Shown here piece after piece: positions 1 to 12,504 of a stretch of DNA of 64,000 nt (its first letter is position 1; the number at the start of each line of letters is the position of its first letter). The notes below the pieces were generated by a model, which was not told the origin of the DNA, did not search any database, and worked only from the letters and a program-made list of their open reading frames with translations. The stretch comes from Heloderma charlesbogerti (lineage: Eukaryota > Chordata > Lepidosauria > Squamata > Helodermatidae). The position numbers were made by a program, and so were the translations under genes. The stretch spans positions 1 to 64,000 of the forward strand of contig JANEZZ010001491.1 in NCBI GenBank assembly GCA_026122225.1, written 5' to 3'.

Positions 1-40
1 CGCCCAGAGAACCCTGGCGATGGGGCAGTATAGAAATGAA

Positions 41-83
<43 letters not shown>
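1..83 (+). repeat. LINE/SINE 3' tail ending in an (AAT)n microsatellite
   Basis: The first 40 bases (cgcccagagaaccctggcga...gggcagtata) look like the common squamate retroposon 3' end of the type 'ccgcccagagag...gggcggtata'. It runs directly into about 15 AAT units (39-83), a tail-derived microsatellite. The piece lies in the CHN1 intron downstream of the 283-360 exon. Confidence 0.6.
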
Positions 84-256
84 GAACAGCTGAGTTGACA
101 GAGCCCACCTACTATACCACACAAGCTATGCAAATCTATTACATTTAAAAAAATGGTTTGCTACATGGCATGGGGTCCACTACACAAGTGTAAATTCCTG
201 CTGGGCATGTAAAGTAGTTCTTTGGATCTTGGCCAATACATTGGCTGTAACAGTTA

Positions 257-1282
<1,026 letters not shown>

Positions 1283-1947
1283 TCACCTTGGTTTTAAATG
1301 TTTATACCAGGCTATCAGTGTAATCCATTATAATTTCACTGCAACATCAGTCCTCAGGATATTTTGATAATGTAGGCAGGCTATTGAATACCTGGTCAAT
1401 CAAAGCTCTTAAATACTGGTGTACCAAATGATGGGACAGAGTTGTCAATGTGTCTGCATGATTTTTCCCATTCAGAGGTAAATCAGGTCTTTGGGTCACA
1501 AGTTCTAAATGTCTGATAGCAAACAAATATATAGGCTAAGCTTCCAATGCAGCATAGATTGTACTCATTGCCATGAACCCATTTTTCCCAGTCTAACAGA
1601 TCGATCAGACAACCAGCAGACAGCATACATAGCAGCAATAAATACTTTTGCACTGAGATGCTGCACTGAGAGCTCTATCCATCAGAAAGGAAGGTTTCTG
1701 ATGGACAGCAGCTCTATCAGATCTGCCTCTAATATGTTTGCATTCAGTCTCACTGTGTCCTTTAAGTGCTACAGGAGACGATCAAACAGCCAGTTAAGTC
1801 AATAACTTCACAGGAAAGGTGACTAGGTTAGGCAACTTCAAGGAGAATAGGCCTATCACTGGTATTAGCCACGTAGCAAAATGGAACCTCTGTGTTCAGA
1901 AGCACCATGCCCACGAATGGTGGTGGCTGGGAGGCCTTCATCCCCTG

Positions 1948-2188
1948 CTTTAAAGGCTTCCTGGAGGCATCTGGCTGGCCACTATTAGGAACAAGATGCT
2001 AGTCCCCACTCAGCCATGGAAGCTCACTGGGTGACTCTCGGTCAGTCACAGACTCTCAGCCCCACCAACCTCACAGGGTTGTTGTGGTGAGGATGAAATG
2101 GAGAGGAGGAGGACTATATATGCTGCCTTGGGTTCCTTGCAAGAGGGAAAAAGGCAGGATATATATGCAATTAATAAATAAATAAATA
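1948..2188 (+). repeat. Chimeric retroposon: CR1-like 3' piece joined to a headless Sauria SINE
   Basis: Bases 1948-2003 (cttcctggaggcatctggct...) match the squamate CR1-like 3' segment that normally continues '...aggatgctggactagatgg'. At about 2003 the sequence switches to the Sauria SINE body (ccactcagccatggaagctcactgggtgac), which runs through cctcacagggttgttgt and gccttgggttcc to a (TAAA)n tail. The tRNA-derived head is absent, so this is either a 5'-truncated insertion into an older CR1-like copy or a template switch. Confidence 0.7.
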
Positions 2189-2509
2189 TTGGTAGATCTC
2201 TGGGTAATTTGCAGTAGATCAGCTCCTAATTTACAATGGGAACAACAAATAGGCTATCCCCCCACCCCCAAATTAGGCTGTTGAAATGAAGAAAGCTGGG
2301 GGGGGGGAACCAGGAGTGGATTCTTATGTGAAAGGACTGTGAATTCAGTTCTGGTACTGAAACATCTTCCTTGGCTGAGCATGTGCTCAGACGTACCTGC
2401 TCCTGAATTCTCAGTGTATCTCCATGCCTATTTTGCATTTGGCTCCTTGAGGTTTTAGAGCATCTTAGGGCTTTAGTAAAAAACAAAGCCTGAGATCTGC
2501 GCACCCCTG

Positions 2510-2551
2510 GTTTAAAAGGACTCTTGGTCTGATCCAGCAGCGCTCTTTGTG
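2510..2551 (+). repeat. Short CR1-like 3' end remnant
   Basis: The stretch cttggtctgatccagcagcg is the terminal motif of the CR1-like 3' family also seen at 49335-49418 and, reversed, at 42505-42688. Only the last ~40 bases remain. Confidence 0.5.
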
Positions 2552-2789
2552 TATAAGAGCTGCCAGCATTGAATTATAGAATCATAGAGCTGGAGGGGGG
2601 CTCAGTTCTGGCAGCTCTGCCTCTGAATGCTCCCCCCTCCCCCGAGGGTGCCTTACTTTGGCAATTCTAGTTGAAGGATGTCAAGTATCAGGACTGCCTG
2701 AGACTTTGGATAACTGCTGCCAAAAAAGATGGTGCTGAGTAGACATAGTACTACAGCTTGCATAGACTAATGGTCTGACTCTATGGCAT

Positions 2790-3181
2790 CGTTCAGATGT
2801 AGTGATGTAAATGGCTTGTGTAAGTCTTGGGTTCAGGTGCTCCTTTCTTCCCCCTGGCATGGCTGTGAGTAGAGTTGCAAGCTTTTGATCATGTTTTTAA
2901 CTAACTGCAATCAAACAAGAACGCAGTCAAACTGTGGTTAGTCTTAAGCCTTGGTTTATGAAGCTGGCTTGATTAAATAAATCATAGTTAAGACTAAACA
3001 CAGTTTAGGGTTCGGATGTAACGCTAAAGTGTGGCTAACTGAAAATGGAGGCGAATGCTTCTTATCACTTCCTCACAGCCACGTTAGAGTACGAGAGAGG
3101 AGGGGAGAGTGCATGAGCCCAGGCCTCACACAAATTTGTTCATGTAACAATAAACCATAACTTATCGTTATGTCTGAACAA
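2790..3181. mobile_element. Fold-back (palindromic) DNA-transposon remnant
   Basis: The left end (gttcagatgtagtgatgtaa) and the right end (cgttatgtctgaac, reverse complement gttcagacataacg) form imperfect terminal inverted repeats. Inside are mirrored patches such as ctgtggttagtcttaag against cttaag/actaaacacag. There is no coding capacity. It resembles the elements at 19042-19492, 20405-20766 and 21754-22094, whose ends also begin with a gttc-type motif. Superfamily is uncertain. Confidence 0.5.
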
Positions 3182-4671
3182 GGCCCATATGTCTATATAG
3201 TCCAGTATCGTCTGCTTTGGCAGCACTTATCCAAGGCAGAGGTCATTCCCAGTTGTTAAGATCCTTTGAAATGCCACAGCTTGAACCTGTTCATTTCTTT
3301 AAAAAAATTTTTTTTTTTATTCTATTTTTAAACTTTTACATGAAATAAACTATAGCAACAACCCAATCATTGTCTACAGTTTCCAACAACACAGTATTCT
3401 TAAGAGGACACAGCAATAACAAGAGAAAGAAGGGGGAAAAACAAAGGAAAAAAGAAAAAGAGAGAGAGAGAGAGAGAGGAAGGAAAAAAAGACAAAGGGG
3501 GAAGAAAGCAAAAGAGGAAAAGAAAAAAATATAAGAAAGTTACTTCAAGGGATTGAATTTAAACTTCATTACACAAAGACTTCAAGTAATATTCTATTTA
3601 AAAAAGTATACCTACATCATTGCCATTATTACACTTCAATACAGCAAAGATAATCAACCTTAAATTTCAATATCATATCATCAGTCTTCTAACATGGAAG
3701 GAAGCATACAATTCATTTCCACTAAGCATATATTGCCCTTCAGTTAATATATAATAATAGAGCTTAAAAATTTAGCCAGCTAAAAATATTACTAATCAAG
3801 GTCTCATAGTAATGAAAGTAATAATAATAGTAAAAAAAAGAGAAGAAAAAAAGAAAAGGGTAAAAAATAATAACAAATCACTAATATATTTTATACTATC
3901 TATATTTTAAATAATATAATTTCTGGAGATATATATATATATATATGAATGTGTACATATCTATACATACCCAAATAAAAATTTCATATGAAGTATATCA
4001 TGTCTAATATAAAAAAGAAGTAAGAAGAAAATAGGAATATATATAAACAATCCTCCTCATTGGCATACTGCCCGGCCCTTGTAGCCTAAACAAATCCAGA
4101 GAGCAATCTTGATTGAAGAATTCTCAGCTCATGAAGCTAGAAAAGATGTCTCCTGCGTTTTACTTTGTATGCCAGCTAACCAAGCCTCCGCCAATTCATG
4201 ATTTAAAAATCTTTTCATCTGGCCTTCAGAAAGAATACAAAATATAGCGGGATATTTAATATGATACTGTAAATTCATTTGTCTTGCGTGATTTCTCACC
4301 TTGGTGAATTGCTTTCTTTTGTCAGCAATTTCTTTGGTGTAATCTGGAAATAGCATAACTTTATCTTGATATGGCCCTGAAAAAAGTCCTTTCATTTCTC
4401 TAGCCAAACACGGGATATGATTTTTTGTAGAGACTCTTGCAAATTGGACTATGACAGCTGCAGTCCCATTGGTGCCACGAACTGCACCTGGAACACGATA
4501 TGCATGCTCAATATCCAGTAAATAATCAGCTGGCAGAGCAAGTAGCTAATGCAGAAATTTATCCAGGAATTTAGGCAGGCCTATCCCATCAGGCACATCT
4601 TTAATACCCAGGATGTGCAGATTTGCCCTGCGTGAGTATGCCTCCAATTGAGAAATTCTAGCAGACATGAT

Positions 4672-7600
4672 CCCCTTCATGGATCACTGCCTTGTTGTGG
4701 TGAAGGGGCTTGCGTAACTCAGTGAAGCCATAAGCTATGATGTGCAGGGCCACCCAAGACGGACAGGTCATGGTGGAGAGTTCTGACAAAATGTGGTCCA
4801 CTGGAGAAGGAAATGGCAATCCACTCCAATATTCCTGCCAAGAAAATCCCATGGAACGTATCACAAGGCTAAAAGATATGACGCCAGAAGATGAGCCCCT
4901 CAGGTCAGAAGGTGTCCAATATACTACTGGGGAAGAGCAGAGGCTATTTCCAAGTAGCGTCAGAAAGAGTGAAGCGGCTGGGCCAAAGCCGAAAGGACAC
5001 TCAGCTGTGGATGTGTCTGGTGGTGAAAAGAAAATCCGATGCTGTAAAGAACAATATTGTTTAGGAACCGGGAATGTAAGATCAATGAATCAAGGTAAGC
5101 TGGTGGTCAAACATGAGATGGCAAGATTGAACATCAACATCTTGGGAATCAGTGAACTAAAATGGACAAGCATGGGCGAATTTAATTCAGGTGACCATCA
5201 TATCTACTACTGTGGGCAAGAATCCCTTAGAAGAAATGGAGTAGCACTCATAGTCAATAAAAGGGTGGGAAAAGCAGGACTGGGGTACAATCTCAAAAAC
5301 AATAGAATGATCTCAGTACGAATCCAAGGCAAACCATTCAACATCACAGTAAATCAAGTCTATGCCCCAACCACTGAGGCCGAAGAAACTGAGGTTGATC
5401 GGTTCTATGAAGACCTACAACACCTTCTAGAACTAACACCAAAAAAATATGTCCTTTTCATCATAAGGGATTGGAATGCCAAAGTAGGAAGTCAAGAAAT
5501 AACTGGGATAACAGGCAAGCATGGCCTTGTTGTACAAAATGAAGCAGCACAAAGGCTAATAGAGTTTTGCCAAGAGAACACACTGATCATAGCAAACACT
5601 CTTCTCCAACAGCACAAGAGGTGACTCTACACATGGACATCACCAGATGGTCAATATCGAAATCAGATTGATTATGTCCTTTGCAGCCAAAGATGGAGAA
5701 GCTCTATACAGTCAGTAAAAGCAAGACCTGGAGCTGACTGTGGCTCAGATCATGAGCTTCTTGTTGCAAAATTTCGGCTTAAATTGAAGAACATAGGGAA
5801 AACCACTAAACCATTCAGGTATGACCTACATCATATCCCTTATGAATATACAGTGGACGTGAGGAATAGATTTCAGGGATTAGACCTGATAGACAGAGTG
5901 CCTGAGGAACTATGGACGGAGGTCCGTAACATTGTTCAGGAGGCAGCAACTCAATCCATCCCAAAGAAAAAGAAATGCAAGAAAGCAAAGTGGGTGTCTG
6001 ATGAGGCTTTACAAGTAGCTGAGGAAAGAAAGGAAGCAAAAAGCAAGGGAGAAAGGGGAAGATATATCCAACTGAATGCAGAGTTCCAGAGAACAGCAAG
6101 GAGAGACAAGAAGGCCTTCTTAAATGAACAATGCAAAGAAATTGAGGAAAACAACAGAATGGGAAAGACTAGAGATCTCTTCAAGAAAATTGGAGATATC
6201 AAGGGAACGTTTTGTGCAAAGACGGGCATGATAAAGGACAAAGAAGGCAGGGACCGAACAGAAGCAGATGAGATTAAGAAGAGGTGGAAAGAATACAGAG
6301 AAGAACTATACAGGAAAAATCTTAATGTCCCTGATAGCCATGACAGTGCGGTCACTGAACTTGAGCCGGATATCCTAGAGAGTGCAGTCAAGTGGGCCTT
6401 AGGAAGTATTACTAACAAGAAAGCTAGCGGAGATGACAGTATTCCAGCTGAGCTATTTAAGATCCTAAAAGACGATGCTGTTAAAGTGCTGCACTCAATA
6501 TGCCAACACATTTGGAACACTCAACAGTGGCCACAAGACTGGAAAATGTCAGTTTACATTCCAATTCCAAAGAAGGGCAACGCCAAAGAGTGGTCAAACT
6601 ACCGTACAATTGCGCTCATTTCACAGGCCAGCAAGGTTATGCTCAAAATCCTACAAGCTAGGCTTCAGCAGTATGTGAACTGAGAACTACTGGAAGTACA
6701 AGCTGGGTTTCGAAGAGGTAGAGGAACTAGAGCATTTAACTAGAGGTAGAGAAACTAGAACATTTGCTGGATCATGGAGTAAGCAAGAGAATTCCAGAAA
6801 AATGTCTATTTCTGCTTCACTGACTACGCAAAAGCCTTTGATTGTGTGGATCACAACAAACTGTGGCAAATTCTTAAAGAGATGGGAGTACCAGACCACC
6901 TTACCCGTCTCCTCAGAAACCTGTATGAGGGTCAAGAAGCAACAGTAAGAACCAGACATGGAACAACCGATTGGTTCAAAATTGGGAAAGGAGTACGACA
7001 AGGCTGCATATTGTTGCCCTGCTTATTTAACTTATATGCAGAGTACATCATGAGAAACGCCAGGTTGGATGACTCACAGGTCGGAATTAAGATTGCCAGG
7101 AGAATTATCAACAACCTCAGATACGCAAACGATACCACCCTAATGGCAGAAAACGAAGAGGATCTCAAGAGCCTCTTGTTGAGGGTGAAAGAGGAGAGTG
7201 CAAAAGCTGGTTTGAAACTCAACATTAAAAAAACTAAGATCATGGAATCTGGCCCCATCACTTCCTGGCATATTGAAGGGGAAGAAATGGAAGCAGTGAC
7301 AGATTTTATTTTCTTGAGCTCCAAGATCACTGCAGATGGTGACTGTAGCCATGAAATTAAAAGACGCTTGCTCCTTGGGAGGAAAGCTATGGCAAACCTA
7401 AACAGCATAGTAAGAAGCAGAGACATCACCTTGCCGACAAAGGTCCGTATAATCAAAGCTATGGTTTTCCCAGTAGTAGTGTATGGCTGTGAGAGCTGAA
7501 CTATAAGGAAGGCTGAGTGCCGAAGAATTGATGCCTTCGAACTGTGGTGCTGAAGAAGATTCTTACGAGTCCCCTGGACTGCAAGGAGGTCAAATCAGTC

Positions 7601-7905
7601 AATCCTAAAGGAAATCAACCCTGAGTGCTCATTGGAAGGACAGATACTGAAGCTGAAGCTCAAATATTTTGGCCACCTAATGCAAAGAAAAAACTCCCTG
7701 GAAAAGACCCTGATGCTGGGAAAGATTGAAGGCAAAAGGAGAAGGGGACGGCAGAGGATGAGATGGCTAGATAGCATCACCGATGCAATGAATATGAATT
7801 TGAGCACACTCCGGGAGAGAGCAGAGGACAGGAAGGCCTGGCGTGCTATGGTCCATGGGGTCACGAAGAGTCGGACATGACTTAACGACTGAACAACAAC
7901 AATAA
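4672..7905 (+). mobile_element. RTE/BovB LINE, full length but decayed
   Basis: The 3.2-kb BovB is flanked by a perfect 12-bp target-site duplication agcagacatgat (4660-4671 and 7906-7917). It begins ccccttcatggatcactgcc and ends in short CAA repeats, exactly like the intact copy at 36185-39408. It is inserted in the opposite orientation within the L1 ORF1. The insertion order is therefore L1 first, BovB second. The coding region is broken (next entry). Confidence 0.95.
4737..7880 (+). pseudogene. BovB endonuclease/reverse-transcriptase pseudogene
   Basis: One reading frame runs the full length without net frameshift but is cut by stops. TGA replaces CGA at 5622, 6681 and 7878 (C to T at CpG). 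TGA replaces TGG at 7497 and 7551. TAA replaces AAA at 6780. A 15-bp in-frame duplication near 6725-6760 adds more stops. Key residues are also lost relative to the intact copy: the reverse-transcriptase YADD box reads YAND (7122-7133), the endonuclease TWNVRS reads TGNVRS, and the GDWNAK motif reads RDWNAK. Non-functional, but easily alignable to the copy 29 kb away. Confidence 0.93.
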
Positions 7906-8654
7906 AGCAGACATGATATTATGACTGCTTGCATTGTAGTTTCTTGCACAGAAATCTGTTCTTGGAGGGCATTGACCTTCAGTTCCATTTTTTGCCAAGA
8001 GCTATTAATTAAATCCACAGCCCCTCGAAGGATAGTAATGGAATCTTGGATTGTATCCAGCCTCTTAGCCTGTTCTGCTAGTTGAAAAGACAATGTTTTT
8101 ATCAAGGCCAGTACCTGCCCTAAATCTGCAGGATCTTTAGAAGCCTTTAACAAGGGGGGGGGGTTGTGGGGGTCGACGGTGGTCCGTCAGTTTTCTTCCT
8201 TCCCTTTGATGCTGCCATCCCCCTCTTCCAAAGATAAGGCAGGTAGAAATAGTTAGAAACAAACAGTCACATAAACAGTCACGGAAACAGATTTTGCAGG
8301 TCCTCAGATGTTGTTGTTATTTTCAGTTCAAAATTACTAAATAAAATTGGCGCTTGTCAGCCCTGAATTCTCCTCACTACTTAGGAGTTTCCAAAACAAC
8401 TTTGAGTAGATGACGCTCCGGAAAAACTGACCTTAGAATGCAGCCCTTCTGCCATTTTGCAAAAGGAGTTGTTCTTCCAAGATCTTATCCAGCTGGTACT
8501 CTAGCTTTCCCTTTTAATTCCAGGGAAAGATGAAAAGGTTTTTCAACCTTTTAAAAGCTGTTTGAGGGGGCGACCTGCAGAGCCTCTGCAGAACGCTTGC
8601 CAGAGCGACATGGCACTGACCGGATGGCACCAAACCTGTTCACTTCTTCATGCA

Positions 8655-8890
8655 AAGCCAGTGTGGTGTAGTGGCTAGAGTGTTAGACTGGGAGACGGGA
8701 GATCCGGGTTCTAGTCCCTACTTGGACATGGAAGCTCACTGGGTGACTTTGGACCAGTCACAGCCTCTCAGCCCAACACACCTCACAGGGTTGTTGTTGT
8801 GAAGATAAAATGGAGGAGGACTATGTACGCCGCCTTGGGTTCCTTAAGGAGGAAAAAAGGCGGGATATAAATGTAATAAATAAATAAATA
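8655..8890 (+). repeat. Sauria SINE, full length
   Basis: The tRNA-derived head contains an A-box-like segment (gtggtgtagtggctagagtg) and a B-box-like gggttctagtccc. The conserved Sauria body follows (aagctcactgggtgac, cctcacagggttgttgt, cgccttgggttcc), ending in (TAAA)n. Such SINEs are moved by RTE/BovB-type LINE machinery in squamates (family knowledge). It abuts the right target-site duplication of the L1-like element. Confidence 0.85.
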
Positions 8891-8918
8891 TAAAGCATGT
8901 ACTTTACCATGGAGCTAT

Positions 8919-8974
8919 AGCCCCCCCCCCCCGCACGTGTGTGTGTGACAGAGAGAGAGAGAGAGAGAGAGAGG
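8919..8974 (+). repeat. Simple-repeat cluster: poly-C, (GT)n and (GA)n
   Basis: A C-run at about 8921-8932, a short (GT) tract, and a (GA)n run at 8949-8974 follow each other. Low-complexity sequence only. Confidence 0.8.
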
Positions 8975-9912
8975 AAGGCAGGCAGAAGAGAGAAGTGGCC
9001 CTGAGTGTTTGGGTATAGCAGAAATGCCATTATGCAAACTAATAATCTAGATTCGCTGTCAGTCTCCTTCACAACCTCTAAAACCAGCAGTCCTCTTTAT
9101 CTCATTTTCAGATTACCCAAGCGTTTTGTAGTTTTCTCAGACCACAGAAGAGATTACACTATATTTAATTTTATTAGCTGGCAGAAAAGCTTCAAAAACA
9201 TCCTGAAAAAGATTTCAGATACCACGAGTCGGAATGTCTCAGATATGCAGTTCTTTCCCTGTCTGTGCTTTTCTAGGGCATCATGGAAAAGACTTAATAT
9301 TTAAGAACAGAAAATATCGATTCTAAGATTCTCCACTGAAAACTGAAATAATGTGCTTTCATTAATGCATGAGCAAACACAAGAACTGTAAGCACTGTAT
9401 TAAGACTGCCCCATGAGGACCCTTTCCAAATATTTGCTGAGGGTACAATAAGCAGAGCTGTCACTTTCTTTTCTATTGTTGATTTGATTTTAGTCAGCTC
9501 TAACCTTCATCTTGCTTCTAATTCACTGGAATATACAGTTGCTGAGTGTGCTTTATAGAAACATCATCATATGTTAAATACATGACTATCATATTTTATA
9601 AGTTACACTGGGGAAGAGTATGTATTCTATGACTTTTGAGAACAAATAGAAATGAAAGGAAAAAAGATTTATATGCTTCTCAAAAAGACAATCAGAGAGC
9701 TCTTATAGGTTTATGGTCGCTGTGTGGAATCAGAACTGGATTTGAGGCAAGTGCATGAAATAAGTTTCAGATATGCCCCATTTGGGGCCAATTCTGGATT
9801 TAAAAATGTTTGATGACAACTCTGGAAAAAATGCACTTGCTCTTTCTCATACTAGCTTCTGCTGGTAAACAATGCTAGGGAGTCGTCATGAATTGTGACT
9901 GACAGCCTAATG

Positions 9913-10043
9913 CTGCCTTCCCCAACTTGGTGTCCTCTGGATGTTTTGGACTACAACTCCCAGGATTCCTGACCATTGGCCGTATGGCTGAAGGGAGTTG
10001 AAGTCCAAAACACCCGGAGGACACCAGGTTGGGGAAGGCTGGC
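9913..10043. mobile_element. hAT-like fold-back MITE, copy 1
   Basis: Inverted arms: ccttccccaacttggtgtcc at the left against ggacaccaggttggggaagg at the right, with ttttggactacaactccca mirrored by gggagttgaagtccaaaa. The whole element is essentially one hairpin of about 130 bp. It is the same family as the copies at 30318, 33394, 52566, 55329, 58299, 59404 and 60943. Confidence 0.75.
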
Positions 10044-10070
10044 CGAATGGAACCACTCAGTCATACAATC

Positions 10071-10231
10071 AGTCACAGAATCATAGGGTTGGAAGGGGCC
10101 TACAAGACCATCGAGTCCAACCCGCTGCTCAGTGCAGGAAGCCTGATTCCCAGGCAGTGTCCCATCCAAGTACTAACCAGGGCTGACCCTGCTTAGCTTA
10201 CGAGATCAGATGAGATCAGGCACATCCAGCC
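10071..10231 (-). repeat. 5S-rRNA-derived SINE with a CR1-type 3' tail
   Basis: Read on the minus strand, about 10220-10141 matches the internal part of vertebrate 5S rRNA: gatctcatctgatctcg, aagctaagcagggtc, ggttagtacttggatggga and gcctgggaat, in order. It continues directly into a CR1-like 3' end (ggttggactcgatggtc ... ccttccaaccctatgattct, 10128-10074). The junction suggests a composite SINE (5S head, CR1 tail), the same design as zebrafish SINE3. Chance insertion of one repeat beside the other is the alternative. Confidence 0.7.
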
Positions 10232-12504
10232 CTTGACCATTCAACAGGTATAATTGAGCCACAAAGCTGTAATAAGAGCCAAGTGAAGGTTTCCCATCCT
10301 AAGGAAGACTTTTTGAAGGGAAGAATCTATATTCTTTTTTTCCAAAAATGAGAGCAATCTGTCAGTGATGGAATTTGGGAGGTCTGTGCCATGGCAGCCC
10401 ATTTACCCTGTTCTTGCGGAAAACTGCAGCGTTTGTATTGCTCCTCCTTACATCTCCCAAATGCAGACAGCCCCTCGTTAGCATAAGTATGCTAACTATG
10501 GGTCACCAATAACTATAGATAGTGGGCACATGCTAGCACAGATTGGTTGGAGAAGGGTATGTTGGAAATTGAGAGAGAGAGCGCGTGCACACAACTGGTC
10601 AGCTTTTCACTCACATCCCCCCACAACTACCCCTCCTTTGTTCCTGTGCCAGGTCACCATTGTGGCAGCAGTGAAAAATAGGCTGCCCTGTCCCCCACCA
10701 GCCCAGCCTCCCCATCCCACATAAGACTTTTGGGATCACTTTATGCGTTGAATGAAATGGATGGGGTTGCATTACTGGAATAAATGGCAAGGGCTGCGAA
10801 GGAAGGGTTCTCAACAGGACACTGCAATAAAGACAGAAGCCTTTTGGGAGCAGCCCATGGCTGGTTTAATCAGATATTAGTGCTGCAACCTCCACCCGCC
10901 TGTAACCCATTGTGATCCTTAGTCCCTTGGAACCTTAACTCAGCTCTGCTGTGGGGCCCAAAAGCGTATCAAAAGTTTTGCATATACTATTTGCTAAAGG
11001 ACACAGCAAGATGGGGGGGAAACAGCAGTCCCTGTGCCTAATTCTGCACCCTCATCTGCCTGCCTAGTAGCTCATAAGATCATTCTGGATAAAGTTTTCA
11101 GTCAAAGAGTTCAGTTGGCTGACTAGGTTTTTGTGAAATAATTCTTGCAGATGGATGTTATATTATCTTGTGCTACTATGTGGCTATTTAATGAAGACAA
11201 CAATTTCTTTTGATTCAGGAACACACTCACAAAAAACAGGATAGCACAGAACAGTCTATATCTCCATGCCAAAATCAATGACTACACATTCATGGAGGAC
11301 TTTCACAATAATTATTTTTAATGCCCATTTTATTCAGTGATAATCAATCTTGGTATGCCCTCTGAGTAATCTACCTACACCCTTGGAAAGCACCATTACC
11401 CAAAGGAAACTTGTGCTCCTCCCGTGCAGTAAACATTTCTTCCCTTCATTTGTGCCTACTCAAATGAAGGGAGAAGCATTCATGTGCTTCAGGGGTGAAA
11501 TGTGTCTGCCCCATCTGTAAGGCTTTCCTCTTCGCTAAAGGCTAAACTTCCATCCAAGTAAATTTTGGTCAAGCCATTCACATGATCACTGAGGGGGGAT
11601 TAAGCCACAGTGGCTTTTTTCTCCTACCGCAAATGCCAGCTGCATGCTTGGGGGATGGACAGATGGACTCTACAATAGCCCTTGGGTTCTGGGTGGTTTG
11701 TTAACCATGGCAACAAGCCACCCTTGCCAGGTTTGCATGACACAGCAAGCTGCGCTGGCAAGGGTAATTATGCAAATTCCCCTGGAATGAAACTGGCATG
11801 CGCTGTGGGGGAAATACATCACTGTGACTTATTTTCCCCTCCGCGATCGTGCGAATCTGGTCACTATCTTTCTCAGCCTCTTTGTTTATGCAAATTGTCT
11901 TGGAAGGGCTGTTTTGCCTGATCTATCCATCACGGGTTACTGTCAATGCAGCAGAAACTGAGCTGCATGTATTTATTTATCCCTTTTGCATCTTGTCCAT
12001 TCTCCAAGAAGAAAAACTGCATGAGAAAACCTGATTTGAAACTAATGTTAAGATTACTAATGGAATTTAGGATGCAGTTCCAAATGAAGACATAAAATTG
12101 CCTAAAGAGATATAAACATCTAATACCTTGATGGTATCAGAGAATGTAAGGGTCACGTCAACTGTTACCTTTTTTCTACATGGAATTCTCTCTGTGTAGG
12201 AGCATGTGTGTGTAACATGTTCTAAATCCAGCACAGGTGTTTTTCAATTAATTTGGCTAATCTACAGGCCCAGAACACCTTAGCACATGCACTTAAAAGC
12301 CTATCATGTTACAACATCTTATGCCACTTTTTAGTAATTCATCTTTTATAAGCCAATTTAAAAATTCTGTTTTGGCTATAAAGTACAACCAAAGGTCTAC
12401 CAGGAAGTGTAACAACATCATTAATGCATTTCATGAAGCAAAGCATCAACATATAAACACCCTAGTTTCATGTTTAAATCTAAGAGCTAACACTGTCAGT
12501 GACT

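Larger units (their letters stand above)
4129..8218 (-). pseudogene. L1-like ORF1p pseudogene interrupted by BovB
   Basis: Minus strand, start ATG at 8218-8216 and stop TGA at 4131-4129, interrupted at 7917/4672 by the BovB. ORF1p is the RNA-binding chaperone of L1 retroelements. The first part encodes a basic N-terminus (MAASKGRKK), then a heptad-rich coiled coil (8150-7920, e.g. LAEQAKRLDTIQDSI). The second part encodes the RRM-like segment (LEAYSRRANLHILGI) and the C-terminal domain (VMLFPDYTKEIADKRKQF). Together about 280 residues, slightly short for L1 ORF1p. Breaks: a frameshift in the C-run near 8155, an in-frame TAG at about 4548-4546, and the BovB insertion. It is a dead copy. Confidence 0.85.
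3284..8648 (-). mobile_element. L1-type retroelement with ORF1 only (HAL1-like), minus strand, split by BovB
   Basis: A 16-bp target-site duplication brackets the unit: aacctgttcatttctt at 3284-3299 and aacctgttcacttctt at 8633-8648, one mismatch. Read on the minus strand it has a 5' leader (8632-8219), an ORF1 (from 8218, see separate entry), then about 830 bp of A/GA-rich 3' region (4128-3300) ending in an A-rich tail. No endonuclease or reverse-transcriptase (ORF2) sequence exists between ORF1 and the tail. Without the BovB the unit is only about 2.1 kb. This is the half-L1 (HAL1) architecture known from mammals. An L1 that lost ORF2 by internal deletion is the alternative. Confidence 0.75.

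Noticed and set aside
39..83. Regularly spaced AAT units as a possible CRISPR-like array
   Set aside because: Plain trinucleotide microsatellite at a retroposon tail; no spacers.
10141..10220. Possible functional 5S rRNA gene
   Set aside because: Truncated at both ends, diverged, and fused to a CR1 tail; no terminator T-run in the right place.
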